Shown here: piece after piece, positions 40,552 to 50,535 of the stretch
Layout: each line of letters opens with the position of its first letter
How positions within the stretch are numbered: the first letter of the stretch is position 1
Assembly (NCBI GenBank): GCA_001313085.1
Contig: BBFE01000007.1
Location: 1 to 64,000, forward strand
Reading direction: 5' to 3'
DNA from: Paenibacillus sp. JCM 18996
GTDB taxonomy: Bacteria > Bacillota > Bacilli > Paenibacillales > NBRC-103111
Length of the DNA stretch: 64,000 nucleotides
Notes under the pieces: generated by a model
Told to the model about the DNA's origin: nothing
The model's database searches: none
The model's input: only the letters and a program-made list of their open reading frames with translations
Translations under genes and position numbers: made by a program

Positions 40552-41365
40552 CAAAAAATAGCTTGCGGAGAGGACTGCTCTTGCAGGCTTTTTTTTCGTA
40601 TATTCTTCCCAGCCGTTCCGCGTACTTCTTCAATTGGCCTTTGGCGTGGTAAGGTCCCCCTTCTTTGATGACCGTCCACAGCGGGTCAGTGTCAAAAGCT
40701 ATCGATTCCATCATCGCATCATGCCATTCGTTTAAATAATAAGCCGCTTGTTGGCAAAGCTCGGGATGTGTTTGTGCAAGGTTATGCTGTTCGTGCGGAT
40801 CCTCTGCCAAACGAAAGAGCATTTCTTTGTCAAATAAATGAAACCCGTCGTGATAAGTCCGCATATACAAATAATCTCCAAAGAGCACGCTGCGCTGGCA
40901 AACATGCGCGCATTGGGAGACGACCAGATAGTCGCGTCCGTACGGTAATAGCCGGTGCATAGCCGGCTCCGTCCCAGAACGGCATCGGTTTCTTCCCGAG
41001 CAGATCGGCGATGGTCGGCAGCAAATCCAGATGATAGTGCAGTCCTGTGTCGACATGCCCCTGCTTCATGCCCGGCCAACGGATAATCATAGGGATGCGG
41101 CACGTTCCCTGGTCGGCGGTTCCGTGCTCTCCGTAAAAGCCGAGCTCGCCCATGTTTTTTTGCCGTGGTCCGCGGTAATGATTACAATAAGCTCCTCCAT
41201 AACTCTCTGTTTCTCCAGCTCGCATGCCGCAGTCATAGCCGTCGATCATCCGCCGCAAGCCCTCGCGGTCTGTAAATTCGCCGAGGTGACGGGGATATTT
41301 CGGATTGGTTCCGGCGTCGAACATGTTGATTTCACGCGGACTATGCGGGCATATCTTGCGGGTGG
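40546..41365 (-). pseudogene. Sulfatase, C-terminal part only
   Basis: About 270 residues of an alkaline-phosphatase-fold sulfatase: MIDGYDCGMRAGE (equivalent of the helix before the DHG motif; the HG part follows as FYGEHGTADQGTCRIPMIIRWPG), LHYHLDLLPTIADLLG and a C-terminal ELCQQAAYYLNEWHDAM. The N-terminal domain with the catalytic Cys/Ser-x-Pro-x-Arg is missing: the upstream sequence is the end of the nitroreductase gene. Internal frames also change at seven T near 41155 and near 40940. Its 3' end overlaps the end of arabinofuranosidase 2. I regard it as a truncated relic. Confidence 0.65.
40560..40596 (+). terminator. Terminator of the arabinose operon
   Basis: AGCTTGC pairs with GCAGGCT and the inner GAGAG with CTCTT, followed by eight T. 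Confidence 0.75.
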
Positions 41366-41373
41366 TGTAACGG

Positions 41374-41979
41374 TTAAATCAACTGCATTCCAAAACCCCC
41401 CTCAAACAAGCTATGGCTCCGGATGATGATTGCTTTTTTTACGCTCCCCGTGCTGCTTCGGAAAATGCGCCTTATCTCCCCGGTAGCCGGTGGCTATAAC
41501 GGCATGGATGTCATACTCCCCGGGTATGTTCAACAAGGCTCTGGCTTTGTTCTTGTCAAAACCGGTCATCGCATAAGTGATCAAGCCGTGGTTTAACGCC
41601 TCAAGCGCGAGGTAACCCCAACATAATCCGCTGTCAAGGGACGCTTCGACCGCCTCCGTTTGGCTTTTTTTACAGCCTTGCGTTTGGAGATTGCCAGCAC
41701 CAGCACAGGCGCTTCGACGCACCACGCCAAGTTTAGAGGATGAATAAACTTGTGGAATCTTTCCCGGTCCTGCGGCGTTCGCGCGATAATATACCGCCAA
41801 GACTGCCCGTCGTTACCGGAAGGCGCCCATGTCGCCGCTCCGAATACTGCCATCAGCACATCGTTCGGCACGTCCTTCGACAGAAAGGAACGGGTCGACC
41901 AGCGGGTGAAAATCTGAGGATCAATGCCTAATTCAGATGTTTGGGAAGTTTCCTGTTCAGACGTAACGTTTAATCTCAT
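41374..41979 (-). CDS. Nitroreductase-family oxidoreductase (frameshifted)
   Basis: FMN-dependent oxidoreductase of about 200 residues. FTRWSTRSFLSKDVPNDVL contains the FMN-binding RxSxR-type motif, followed by AATWAPSGNDGQSWRYI and, after a frame change at seven T near 41664, EASLDSGLCWGYLALEALNHGL. GEYDIHAVIATGYRGDKA is the C-terminal FMN segment. AAGGAGGAA precedes the ATG at 41979. A run of seven T near 41435 decides the end: six give a family-like LFEGGFG tail that stops at 41374. The substrate is unknown. Confidence 0.85.
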
Positions 41980-42063
41980 ATTGTGATTCCTCCTTATAAG
42001 GATGGTTTGTATGTAGATATATTTACTTTTAAACTTTAATACAAGCCGGCGAAACGAATTCGT

Positions 42064-42354
42064 ATGGACTCCATAAAAAAATTGGATATGCTTATGAAGT
42101 TGGAATGCTATTTATGGAGGTGTCCCGGCGTGGAGTTTGGCAGTCACGATATCATCGTTATAGAACAAGCGCTGCATTCGGCTATGGCACAAGAAACGGA
42201 CGGCCGAAAGATCAACTCATACAAGGAAGTGCTGGCTAAGCTTAAGGCAAGCTCAGAGATCGCGATCCGCACATCCGCAGGCCCTGTGTATGCCGCTGCG
42301 GAAAACGGGCTGCGCTTTGATTACGACGATTTCTCAGCTGGACACTGGCAGTAG
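42064..42354 (+). CDS. Hypothetical protein
   Basis: Intact 96-residue frame, not recognised. It is hydrophilic, mostly helical in look, with one Cys pair (CYLWRC) and an acidic C-terminus (FDYDDFSAGHW). No signal peptide or membrane segment. The ATG at 42064 lacks a good ribosome binding site, so the start or the gene itself is uncertain. It diverges from the nitroreductase. Confidence 0.4.
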   Translation: MDSIKKLDMLMKLECYLWRCPGVEFGSHDIIVIEQALHSAMAQETDGRKINSYKEVLAKLKASSEIAIRTSAGPVYAAAENGLRFDYDDFSAGHWQ

Positions 42355-42575
42355 ATTTTTGCCCGGGACAGCGGAGGGGTCTGCACACAATTGAGACGGC
42401 CGTCCCACAGTTTGCCGAGGGTCGGGATTCTGCTGTTTCAAATCAGGCATGGAGTCACAATACCCGACGGACGAAGCGGGAATAAGGCTCTTTTTTTTGT
42501 TTGGGGAACGTATTGTCCTGCGAACATGCATTCTGTATAATAAAAGAAATGCTGATTTCGTTAGGAGTTTTACAT

Positions 42576-44858
42576 ATGAACCGTTTGACAGGGAAAGTGT
42601 CGTCCATTAACGAGATGATAGATTTGTTCCGGAGTACGCCGGAGATAGCGGACGGAATTACTTATTGGCATACCATTCCTCCGCGCCATCCCCAGCTGAT
42701 TGATTTCCCGGACGAAATCCACCCTCTGCTGCGGGAATCGTTGAAGGATAGAGGAATTTCCCGATTATATACCCACCAGGCCCAATCGGTGGCAGAGGTG
42801 CTGAGAGGCAATCACGTGGTAACTGTGACGCCTACCGCCTCAGGCAAGACGCTCTGCTACAACCTACCGGTTCTGCAGGGTATACTGCAGGACGCAAGCG
42901 CCAGGGCGCTGTATTTGTTTCCGACCAAAGCTTTGGCCCAGGACCAGGTGGCGGAAATGCAGGAAACCATAACGAAAATGGGCGTCGACATCAAATCGCA
43001 TACCTATGACGGAGACACTCCGCCTAATGTAAGGCAGGCGATTCGCAATGCGGGGCATGTGGTGGTGACCAACCCCGATATGCTGCATTCGGCGATTCTG
43101 CCGCATCATACGAAATGGGTAAAGCTGTTCGAGAATTTGAAATATATCGTGATTGACGAGGTGCATTCTTACCGAGGGGTGTTCGGCAGCCATGTGGCGA
43201 ACGTGATCAGGCGGCTGAAGAGGATCTGCCGTTTTTACGGTTCAAGCCCGCAGTTTATTTGCGCCTCCGCAACGATCGAGAATCCGAAGGAGCATGCGGA
43301 GCGTTTGATCGGCGAGACGGTCATTCTTGTGGACAACAATGGCGCTCCTGCCGGGGAGAAGCATTTCGTGTTCTACAATCCGCCTGTCGTCAACCAGCAG
43401 CTCGGCATCCGCCGGAGCAGCGTCCTGGAGACGAAGAGGATTGCGGGCCTGCTGCTGAAGCACGGTATCCAGACGATCGTGTTCGCTCGAAGCCGGGTGC
43501 GCGTGGAGATCCTGCTGACGTACCTGCAGGATCTGATCAAGCACGAGCTCGGGAGCAAATCGATCCGCGGCTATCGCGGGGGCTATCTGCCGAAGCAGCG
43601 GCGGGAGATCGAGCGGGGACTGCGCAGCGGAGAGATCCGCGGCGTCGTCAGCACGAACGCGTTGGAGCTGGGCATCGATATCGGCCAGCTCCAGGCGTGC
43701 GTGCTCAACGGCTATCCGGGCACGATAGCCAGCACCTGGCAGCAGTCCGGCCGTGCCGGGCGGCGGCAGGAAAGCTCGCTGACGGTCCTCGTCGCGAGCT
43801 CGAACCCGCTGGATCAATATTTGATCCAGAATCCGCGGTATTTTTTCGAGCGGCCGCCGGAGCAGGCGCTCATTCACCCGGACAACCTGATTATTCTGGT
43901 TGACCATATCAAATGCGCGGCGTACGAGCTGCCGTTCGAGGACGGGGAACAGTTCGGCGACGAGACCCTGATCGAGATTCTAGAATTTCTGACGGAGGAA
44001 CAGATCCTCCACCATGTTAACAACCGCTGGTATTGGATGGAACAGTCGTTCCCCGCCCACGATATCTCGCTTCGCAGCGCCGCGCAGGAAAACATTATAA
44101 TCATCGATACGACAAACGGCAGCAGAGTGATCGGTGAAGTGGACCGGTTCAGCGCTCCCACGCTCGTTCATGAAGAAGCGATTTATCTTCATGAGGGTGT
44201 GCAGTTCCAGGTTGAGAAGCTTGACTACGAGGAGAAGAAAGCCTACGTGCGGGAAGTCGACGTCGATTACTTTACCGACGCCAACCTTGCGGTGCAGCTC
44301 AAAGTCCTCCATGTGCACCGCGAAGATTTGCAGGGGCAGCTGCTGCGCCAATACGGCGAAGTGACAGTGAACGCCAAGGCGACGATTTTCAAAAAAAATC
44401 CGACTCAGGACGCACGAGAATATAGGCGCGGGACCGATTCATCTGCCGGAAGAGGAGATGCATACCACTTCATATTGGTTCACATTCGGCGATGAGATTG
44501 CCGGCAAGCGCAGCACTAACGATCTGCAGTACGCTTTGCTCGGGTTGTCCAATGTGTTGGTCCATATAGCTCCGCTCTATCTGATGTGCGATCCTTCGGA
44601 TATTCGGGTAGTGCCGCAGGTAAGGGCAGTGCACAACAAAAAAAGCCCACGATCTTCTTCTATGACCGGTATCCCGGCGGCGTCGGACTGAGCGAAAGGC
44701 TGTACGAGGTGCACGGCACGCTGCTTCGCCAAGCGGAACGTCTCATCTCTTCCTGCACCTGCCTGAGCGGCTGTCCTGCTTGCGTCGGGCCGATCGAGGA
44801 AGTGGGACTCACAGGCAAACAGCTTGCGCTTGAACTGCTGAGGGAAACGGGGGACTGA
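42576..44858 (+). CDS. mrfA: DEAD/DEAH helicase MrfA (YprA), mitomycin repair (frameshifted at the end)
   Basis: Superfamily 2 DNA helicase of about 755 residues that, with MrfB, repairs mitomycin C adducts outside the UvrABC route in B. subtilis. Motifs: Q-like LYTHQAQSVAE, Walker A TPTASGKT, DEVH box VIDEVHSYRG, SAT ICASATI, and motif VI QQSGRAGRRQ. The C-terminal domain has four cysteines, SSCTCLSGCPACVGP, which bind zinc in the family. TTAGGAG lies ahead of the ATG. The first 610 codons are intact; frames change at seven A near 44391 and A7 near 44638. It ends two bases before mrfB. Confidence 0.93.
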
Positions 44859-44860
44859 CT

Positions 44861-46220
44861 ATGAACGGATTAAGGGAAAGGCTTAACCGGTTGAAGAAGA
44901 GCGAGCCGGAGAAGGCGGTCCGCAGAACCGAATCGCTTGGAGCGGACTGGGACCGTATGAACGCCCGGCTGCAGACAAACGAAGCAGGCTCCTTCATCAT
45001 GAGGGAACGCGTTTATCCGCTCCACCATATGCATGGCCGTTATCCACTGGGGAAGCTGTCTGGAGAATCGCATTTCCTGTCCGCCTTTCATCCTCATCAG
45101 GAAGTAAGCTGCGACAGGCTTCTCTTTTTTTGACACCGAGACGACCGGCCTTGGAGTGGGCGTGGGCAACGTCCCGTTTATGGTCGGTATCGGGTTTTAT
45201 ACGGAATGTGAATTTACCGTACAGCAGCTTTTTTTTATCCGCAATCCCGGCGAAGAGCTGGCAATGCTGCAGCACCTGAAGGACAAACTCGATGCATCTA
45301 CGCATCTGGTTTCATACAACGGAAGAACCTTCGACTGGCCGATTTTGAAGAACCGCTATGTGATCAACCGGTTAGAACCGCTCGAGGATTGTTTGTTGCA
45401 CCTAGATTTTCTGTATCCTTCCCGGAGCTTGTGGAAAAGCACGCTGCCTTCATGCCGGCTGAGCAAGGTTGAGGAAGCGCGGCTGGGCTTTTTTTCCGTC
45501 AGGATGATGTGCGGATCCTTGGCCCCCGCGCTCTACTTCCAGTACCTGGCAGAGAACGACGCCACTCTTATTGAAGGGGTGTTCGTGCATAACGAGTACG
45601 ATATTCTCTCCCTCGCCGGACTCGCTATACATTTCGGTCTCCTGCTTCAAGGAGAGGTCATTTTCAGCGATATGCATCCCGATGAAATTTACCGTACCGG
45701 GGCTTGGCTAGAGAGAATGGGGCGCAAGGAGCAGGCGGAGGACGCTTTTCAGTATTTAATGGACCATAGTGCGAGCTACAAAGCGGGTGGCTATCAGCTG
45801 CTGCTGGCCCAGCACTACAAAAAAAAAACCGACTACGAGCGGGCTGTCGCTCTATGGAGAGGATATGTCGACGAGAAGCACGCGGCTCCTTCGGCGGTAA
45901 TAGAGCCATACATTGAGCTCTCCATGTTTTACGAACACCGGGCCAAGGACTTTCGCTCTGCTCTGAAGTACGCCCAGTGGGCCTTGGATAGGCTTTGGAA
46001 GCGGCAGTCTCTGTCCAGGCCGGCCAAGGGAATTAATAATCTGGAGGCCGTCCGGGAGCTGGAAAAAAAGGATTGAGCGGATTAAAAAAAAGATGGCAGC
46101 GGACAGTGAAGCAGGTTCCAAACGGGCTGCCGTTGCATCGGGAAACAGAGGTTCCAGGAGGAGCAAGACAAGGTACGAGGCGTCTATATGGATTCCTTGT
46201 TTAAAGAAGCCGGCTACTGA
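44861..46220 (+). CDS. mrfB: Exonuclease MrfB (YprB), RNase H-like (frameshifted)
   Basis: Partner of MrfA, a metal-dependent exonuclease with a DEDD-type RNase H fold plus TPR-like repeats. Visible are the exo I motif FFDTETTGLG, VSYNGRTFDWPILKNRY, the EEARLG segment, and VHNEYDILSLAGL (exo III). Frames change at seven T near 45126, around 45490-45525 (compensated) and elsewhere. The literal frame stops at 46076 after LEKKD, but removing one of seven A gives the natural continuation LEKRIERIKKKMAADSE, and one further correction leads to a stop at 46220, so I extend the gene to there. Confidence 0.87.
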
Positions 46221-46288
46221 CAGGGTGTCAATACTGCGGGGACTTCATTTCCTGCCGGTATTGCTCGGGCGGAACGACAGGCGGGTGA
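46188..46288 (+). CDS. Possible small Cys4 protein or MrfB tail
   Basis: An ATG at 46188 with GAGG seven bases upstream starts MDSLFKEAGY. In the adjacent frame the sequence continues CQYCGDFISCRYCSGGTTGG to a TGA at 46286-46288. If one base is missing near 46218, the product is a 33-residue peptide with a CxxC-x5-CxxC zinc knuckle, either free or the extreme C-terminus of MrfB. Nothing is known of its role. Confidence 0.35.
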
Positions 46289-46388
46289 GGAAGCGGCTGC
46301 CCATTGTTGAATATTTCCAGCCTGCAAAGGAACACTATCTGATAGCAGCCACCAACTCTCGTAAGAGAGCGAGAAGAGGGAATGATCC

Positions 46389-47199
46389 ATGCCTGAACTT
46401 CCGGAAATGGAAACTTACAAGATACTCCTGGCGCCTAGAATAGCGGGTAAAGTCATCACAGGCGTGGAGATCGGACGGGAAAAAAATCGTTAAATGTGCC
46501 GGCGGAGCATTTTATACAAAATGTGCGCAGTCATACCATGGTTACCATTGACCGGCGGGCGAAGCAGCTGCTGTTTCATTTGGATAATGGACTCGTACTT
46601 TTGCTGCATCTGATGCTGGGCGGATGGATGTTCTACGGCACGGAACAAGAAAAGCCGGACCGCACCGTTCAGGTGAAGCTGTCTTTTGGCGACCATCATT
46701 TGTTTTTTTCTGGGGCTCAGGCTTGGCTATTTGCATATGCATACGGAGCGGGACGCCGCTGCGCGGCTGTCCAAGCTGGGGCCGGAGCCTTTGGAACGAA
46801 ACTTCGGGCTGGAACAGTTTATGGCCAGGATCACAAGCAAACGCGGCAGCGTCAAAACGGTGATGGTCGATCAGGGCCGAATCGCCGGAATCGGCAACTG
46901 CTATGCTGATGAGATCTGTTTCGATGCGGCCATTCGTCCCACGCGGAGAACGGAGGAGCTGACCGGCGAAGAGCTTGCCGCGCTCTATCGCTCCATGCAG
47001 ACAGTGCTGAACGAAGCGATACGGTACGGAGTACATAGAACGGCCGCTTGCTTTGGATGACGACCTCACGGGTAATTATAATGACCGCTGCAATGTATAC
47101 GATAATGAAGGAAAGCCCTGCCCAAGGTGCGGTCATACGGTAGAGCTGCACGAGCTGAATTCGCGCAAATGCTTTTACTGCCCTAACTGCCAGCGTTAA
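46389..47199 (+). CDS. mutM: Fpg/Nei-family DNA glycosylase (frameshifted)
   Basis: Bifunctional glycosylase/AP lyase that removes oxidised bases. About 268 residues. It begins MPELPEMETYKILL, with Pro as the catalytic residue after Met removal and Glu next to it; the beta-turn lysine is in RRAKQLLF. IAGIGNCYADEICFDA is the helix-two-turn-helix segment, and the zinc finger is PCPRCGHTV...KCFYCPNCQR at the end. AGAGGG precedes the ATG. Frames change at six A near 46482, T7 near 46703 and near 47035. Whether it is true MutM or a Nei-like paralogue cannot be settled by eye. Confidence 0.9.
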
Positions 47200-47211
47200 A
47201 GATGATGTCTC

Positions 47212-48047
47212 ATGTTTATAGGCAGCCATGTCAGCATAAGAAAAGGATTTTTGGGCGCCGCCAGAACGGCCGCTGCAATCGGCGGTACGGCTTTTCAATA
47301 TTTTCCGAAGAACCCCAGAAGCCTGTCGGTCAAGGAGTTTGATCACGCGGATGCGGAAGCTTGCGCGGCATTTTGCCGCAGGGAAGGGATAATATCCATC
47401 GCCCATGCCCCTTATCCCGCCAATTTGGCCGCCGAAGATCCGCATATGCAAGAGGTTACGGTGCAGTCGCTGCTGAACGATCTGGAGATCGTGGAAGCGT
47501 GCGGTTCCATTGGTCTGGTCGTCCATTTCGGGAAATACAAAGGAAAAGACCCGTTACAAGGGTACAAAAAATATTATACAATTACTGAACCGGGTCACAG
47601 CGGAATGGCATGGGAACGCGCTGGTGCTTATAGAAAACCAGGCGGGTGAAGGCACCAATATGGGAAAGACGCTGGAAGAACTGGTGCAAATCCGCAATCT
47701 GGCCGACCATAATGAAAGAATCGGCTTTTGCCTGGACAGCTGCCATACGTTCGCAAGCGGGCTGTGGAATGGCTCGAATTGGGCGCAAATTGAAGCCAGA
47801 GGAGAGGAGCTAGGTTTTTTTTGAGCATCTGAAAGCGCTGCACCTGAACGATTCGGTGTATCCTTCCGGTTCCGCCCGCGACCGTCATGCAACCATTGGC
47901 AGAGGGCAGATCGGGGAAGCGGCGATGAAAGATTTGCTGAGTTCCCCGCATGTGGCGCGCATACCGGTCGTGCTGGAGACCCCGGATTCCGATTCTCACG
48001 GGGAGGAAATCGCTTATGTACGCGTTCTGGCCGGCTTAAGCAAATAA
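47212..48047 (+). CDS. nfo: Endonuclease IV (frameshifted)
   Basis: AP endonuclease with a TIM barrel and three zinc ions. About 277 residues. Metal ligands sit in GSHVSI, AHAPYPANL, VVHFGKYKGK, IENQAGEGTNMG, CLDSCHTFASG, LHLNDS and RHATIGRGQIG. Frames change at six A near 47566 and T8 near 47815. It starts 12 bases after the glycosylase stop, so lesion removal and AP-site incision are co-expressed with the mitomycin repair pair. Confidence 0.93.
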
Positions 48048-48072
48048 TCGCGTTGGAGGGTGGGGGAGAAGA

Positions 48073-48840
48073 ATGATTCGGTTATCGGATGTCCATTTTA
48101 TAAGGGAACGGCGTCATATTCTTAAGGATGTCAATCTACATATCCGGCAGGGGGAAAACTGGGTAATTCTGGGCCGAAACGGCTGCGGAAAAAACTACAA
48201 TGCTGGAGTTGATGAACGCTTATCAGTTTCCAAGCTCGGGGACTGTCCATGTGTTGGGCCATCAATATGGTCAGGTAGAGGTTAGGGAAATGCGCAAATC
48301 CATTGGCTACATAAGCCAATCGCTGGTAGAGAAACTTGCGCTGCGCGACCCCGTCTGGGAAATCGTGGCGGGCGGCCAATTCGGAAACCTCCGGTTTTAT
48401 GAGAACATCACGGACGAAGTGAAGCAAAAAGCGGTGGATTGGCTCGATCGCGTCCAGCTCAAGCATACTGCAGAACAGCCTATGGGCGTTTTATCGCAGG
48501 GTGAACGTAAAAAAGGTGCTGTTAGCCCGGGCTTTACTGGCCGAGCCCTCGATTCTGATCATGGATGAGCCGTGCTCCGGATTGGATTTGTATGAAAGAG
48601 AACGGCTGCTGCAAACGATCAGCGCCCTTTACACCAGCAATGTGACTATTGTTTACGTAACTCATCATATTGAGGAAATTATGCCATTGTTCACTCATGC
48701 TGCTCTTGTGGAGGAAGGACAGATTATCGCGGCAGGCCCCAAAAAAAGAAGTGCTGACCGCCCAAAATATAGAAAGGGCTTATCAGGTTCCCGTGTCTTT
48801 GGAGTGGACGAACGATAGGCCTTGGATAAAGGTGCTGTAA
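48073..48840 (+). CDS. ABC-type ATPase (YlmA-like, frameshifted)
   Basis: Stand-alone ATP-binding protein of about 254 residues. Walker A GRNGCGKTT (after correcting six A near 48188), Q-loop GYISQSLVEK, signature LSQGERKKVLLARALL, Walker B ILIMDEPCSGLDLYE, and the switch histidine in VYVTHHIEEI. No permease is adjacent, so its partner is unknown; similar proteins are annotated as iron- or molybdate-type transporters on weak grounds. Frames also change at A6 near 48508 and A7 near 48740. Confidence 0.85.
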
Positions 48841-48843
48841 TCG

Positions 48844-49896
48844 ATGGAACTATCTTTACTGACGGCTTCCGGCTCACGCTTCATCGGAACGTCGAATCAC
48901 GGCTTTGGGCAGTATGCCCAGGAAGAGGTCCGCAGGTTGATTCCGGATGCCAAATTTCACGCAATCGTACCGACAGAGGTCGTTCTGATCGAAACATCGA
49001 GTGACGCGCGGACGGTTATCGACAGGATAAAAAAACAATAAACCGATGTTTCTCAGGCACCTCCAGCCGGCCAATTTAGCTGTCGAGGCTGAAGGCGGCG
49101 AGCAAGATTTGCAGCGTTTAAGGGAGCTGCTGGCAGGGCGGATTGACCTCCCGGAGGACAGTAAAGTGGCGGTGCAGGCCCGTAAGCAGGAGGGACTTGA
49201 TCTAGTTTACCCTTTACTTGCGGTTAAAGAAGCAGCGGACCAGGTGCTCGCATCCGAATATAAAGCGGAAACCGTAGTACGGGATGCGGACTACATTTTG
49301 TCCATTTACATTACCGGCAAAGCGATATATGTCGGGCTTTCCTCACCGGAAGACAATCTGTCCGACTGGTCCGGCGGCGCAATCCGGTTCCAGAGGGAAG
49401 ACGGGCAAGTGTCCAGGGCCAAATTCAAGCTGCTTGAGGCCGAGCATGTGTTTGGAGTAGATTTTTCCGCGTTCCGACATGCATTGGATATCGGCGCGGC
49501 TCCCGGCGGCTGGACGTCTTTGCTTCTGGAAAGGGGACTTAAAGTGACCGCCGTGGATCCGGCTCATCTGCATCCAGGCCTGCTTGACCACCCGTCTCTC
49601 ACCTTTCTGCAGAAAAACGCCGACGAGGTGAAATTTGCCGCCGAGACGTTCGATCTGCTCGTATGTGATATGAGCTGGAGCCCGAGGCAGATGGGCAGGC
49701 TGATTGCCAACCTGCTGTATGCTCTGCGCAGCGGAGGGACAGCCATTATTACAGTGAAGCTGATGCACAAAAAAAAGCCGTTCCAGACGGTGAGAGAGCT
49801 CACGGAGCGTTTTGCGGACAGCTTGACGCTGTGCGGCGCCAGGCAGCTTTTTTTCATAACAGGGAAGAGCTGACTCTTTACTTGGTCAAAGGCTAG
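48844..49896 (+). CDS. RlmM-like rRNA methyltransferase with FtsJ domain (frameshifted)
   Basis: About 348 residues. The N-terminal half is THUMP-like (ADYILSIYITGKAIYVGLS near the junction) and the C-terminal half is a Rossmann methyltransferase with ALDIGAAPGGWTSLLLERG, DLLVCDMSWSP and the lysine in AIITVKLMHKKKPF, the K-D-K pattern of 2'-O-ribose methyltransferases. Family knowledge suggests 23S rRNA as target. Frames change at seven A near 49029 and T7 near 49849; with the latter corrected the protein ends REELTLYLVKG at 49896. Confidence 0.85.
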
Positions 49897-49897
49897 G

Positions 49898-50025
49898 ACG
49901 GCGCTGTGGAAAGAGAATCAAGCTCACCTTGGGGGCAAGCACGGCGTTGTGCAGAGAGAAACAAGCTTATCTGGGGGCAAAGGCGATGCTATGTAAAGAG
50001 AAACAAGCTCTTCCTGCGAGCATGG
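49898..50025. repeat. Three imperfect 42-43 base tandem repeats
   Basis: Units start near 49898, 49941 and 49984. Each carries a GCG-T-TG segment, GAGAAACAAGCT (or GAGAATCAAGCT) and a G-rich or GC-rich close (TTGGGGGCAA, CTGGGGGCAA, CTGCGAGCA). They follow the methyltransferase stop directly and contain no convincing frame. Confidence 0.65.
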
Positions 50026-50085
50026 TGAGCTGGTTGTTATTTTGCGGTAGGCAGGAAATCATGTAATGCTCTTTATGGATAATGG

Positions 50086-50140
50086 GGCCCCCAAAAGTGT
50101 TGGAGCAGTTTTGCAATGGGCTGCTTCACTTTTGGGGGCC
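50086..50140. repeat. Perfect 14-base inverted repeat
   Basis: GGCCCCCAAAAGTG (50086-50099) and its exact complement (50127-50140) enclose inner arms AGCAG and CTGCT. It lies immediately downstream of the DUF1292 gene (minus strand). No T tract follows on either side, so it may be an RNA-stabilising hairpin or an interspersed palindrome rather than a terminator. Confidence 0.6.
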
Positions 50141-50146
50141 TTGGTA

Positions 50147-50404
50147 TTAATCTTCCGCAGGAGCGGCTTCAACGGCAATTTGATAGGCATTCAGGATCGA
50201 CTCGGCTTCCTCGGGATCTTTTATGCCCACAAGGTACTGGTCCTCCTCATCGCCTTCGACCCGCATCAGCACGAGGTCTTCTTCCCTTTTCAGCAGTGCG
50301 TAGGTGTGCTCTTCCATATCGAACAGCGCCTCTACGTTGTACTCATGTTGATGTCCGGCCTCGTCCTCTACAATGACCTGGTCCCTTGCTTCATCTTCAG
50401 CCAT
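50147..50404 (-). CDS. DUF1292 family protein
   Basis: Acidic protein of 85 residues. The family core is clear: VIVEDEAGHQHEYNVEALFD, then YALLKREEDLVLMRVEGDEED and YLVGIKDPEEAESILNAYQ. DUF1292 proteins (YrzB-like) are widespread in Firmicutes and of unknown function. The start at 50404 (MAEDEARD) is chosen because AAGGAGG lies upstream; an earlier in-frame ATG lacks a site. Intact. Confidence 0.85.
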   Translation of the reverse strand: MAEDEARDQVIVEDEAGHQHEYNVEALFDMEEHTYALLKREEDLVLMRVEGDEEDQYLVGIKDPEEAESILNAYQIAVEAAPAED

Positions 50405-50535
50405 GCCGCTAAGCCTCCTTAAAATTCGAGTGAACAAGTATATTATTCCCCATTACCTGCAAAAAAAGCGGCGGGAAAAAAATATTTTCTGCAAAAGGTG
50501 CTCCACGCGCTTCGCTTTTTTTGTATGATAAAGCT

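Noticed and set aside
43242..43907. Long open frames on both strands inside mrfA
   Set aside because: They are by-products of the GC-rich codon use of mrfA; they have no ribosome binding sites and Arg/Ala-rich nonsense composition.
46093..46443. 116-codon basic frame after mrfB
   Set aside because: Its first part is better read as the continuation of MrfB and its last part overlaps the glycosylase start in the wrong frame.
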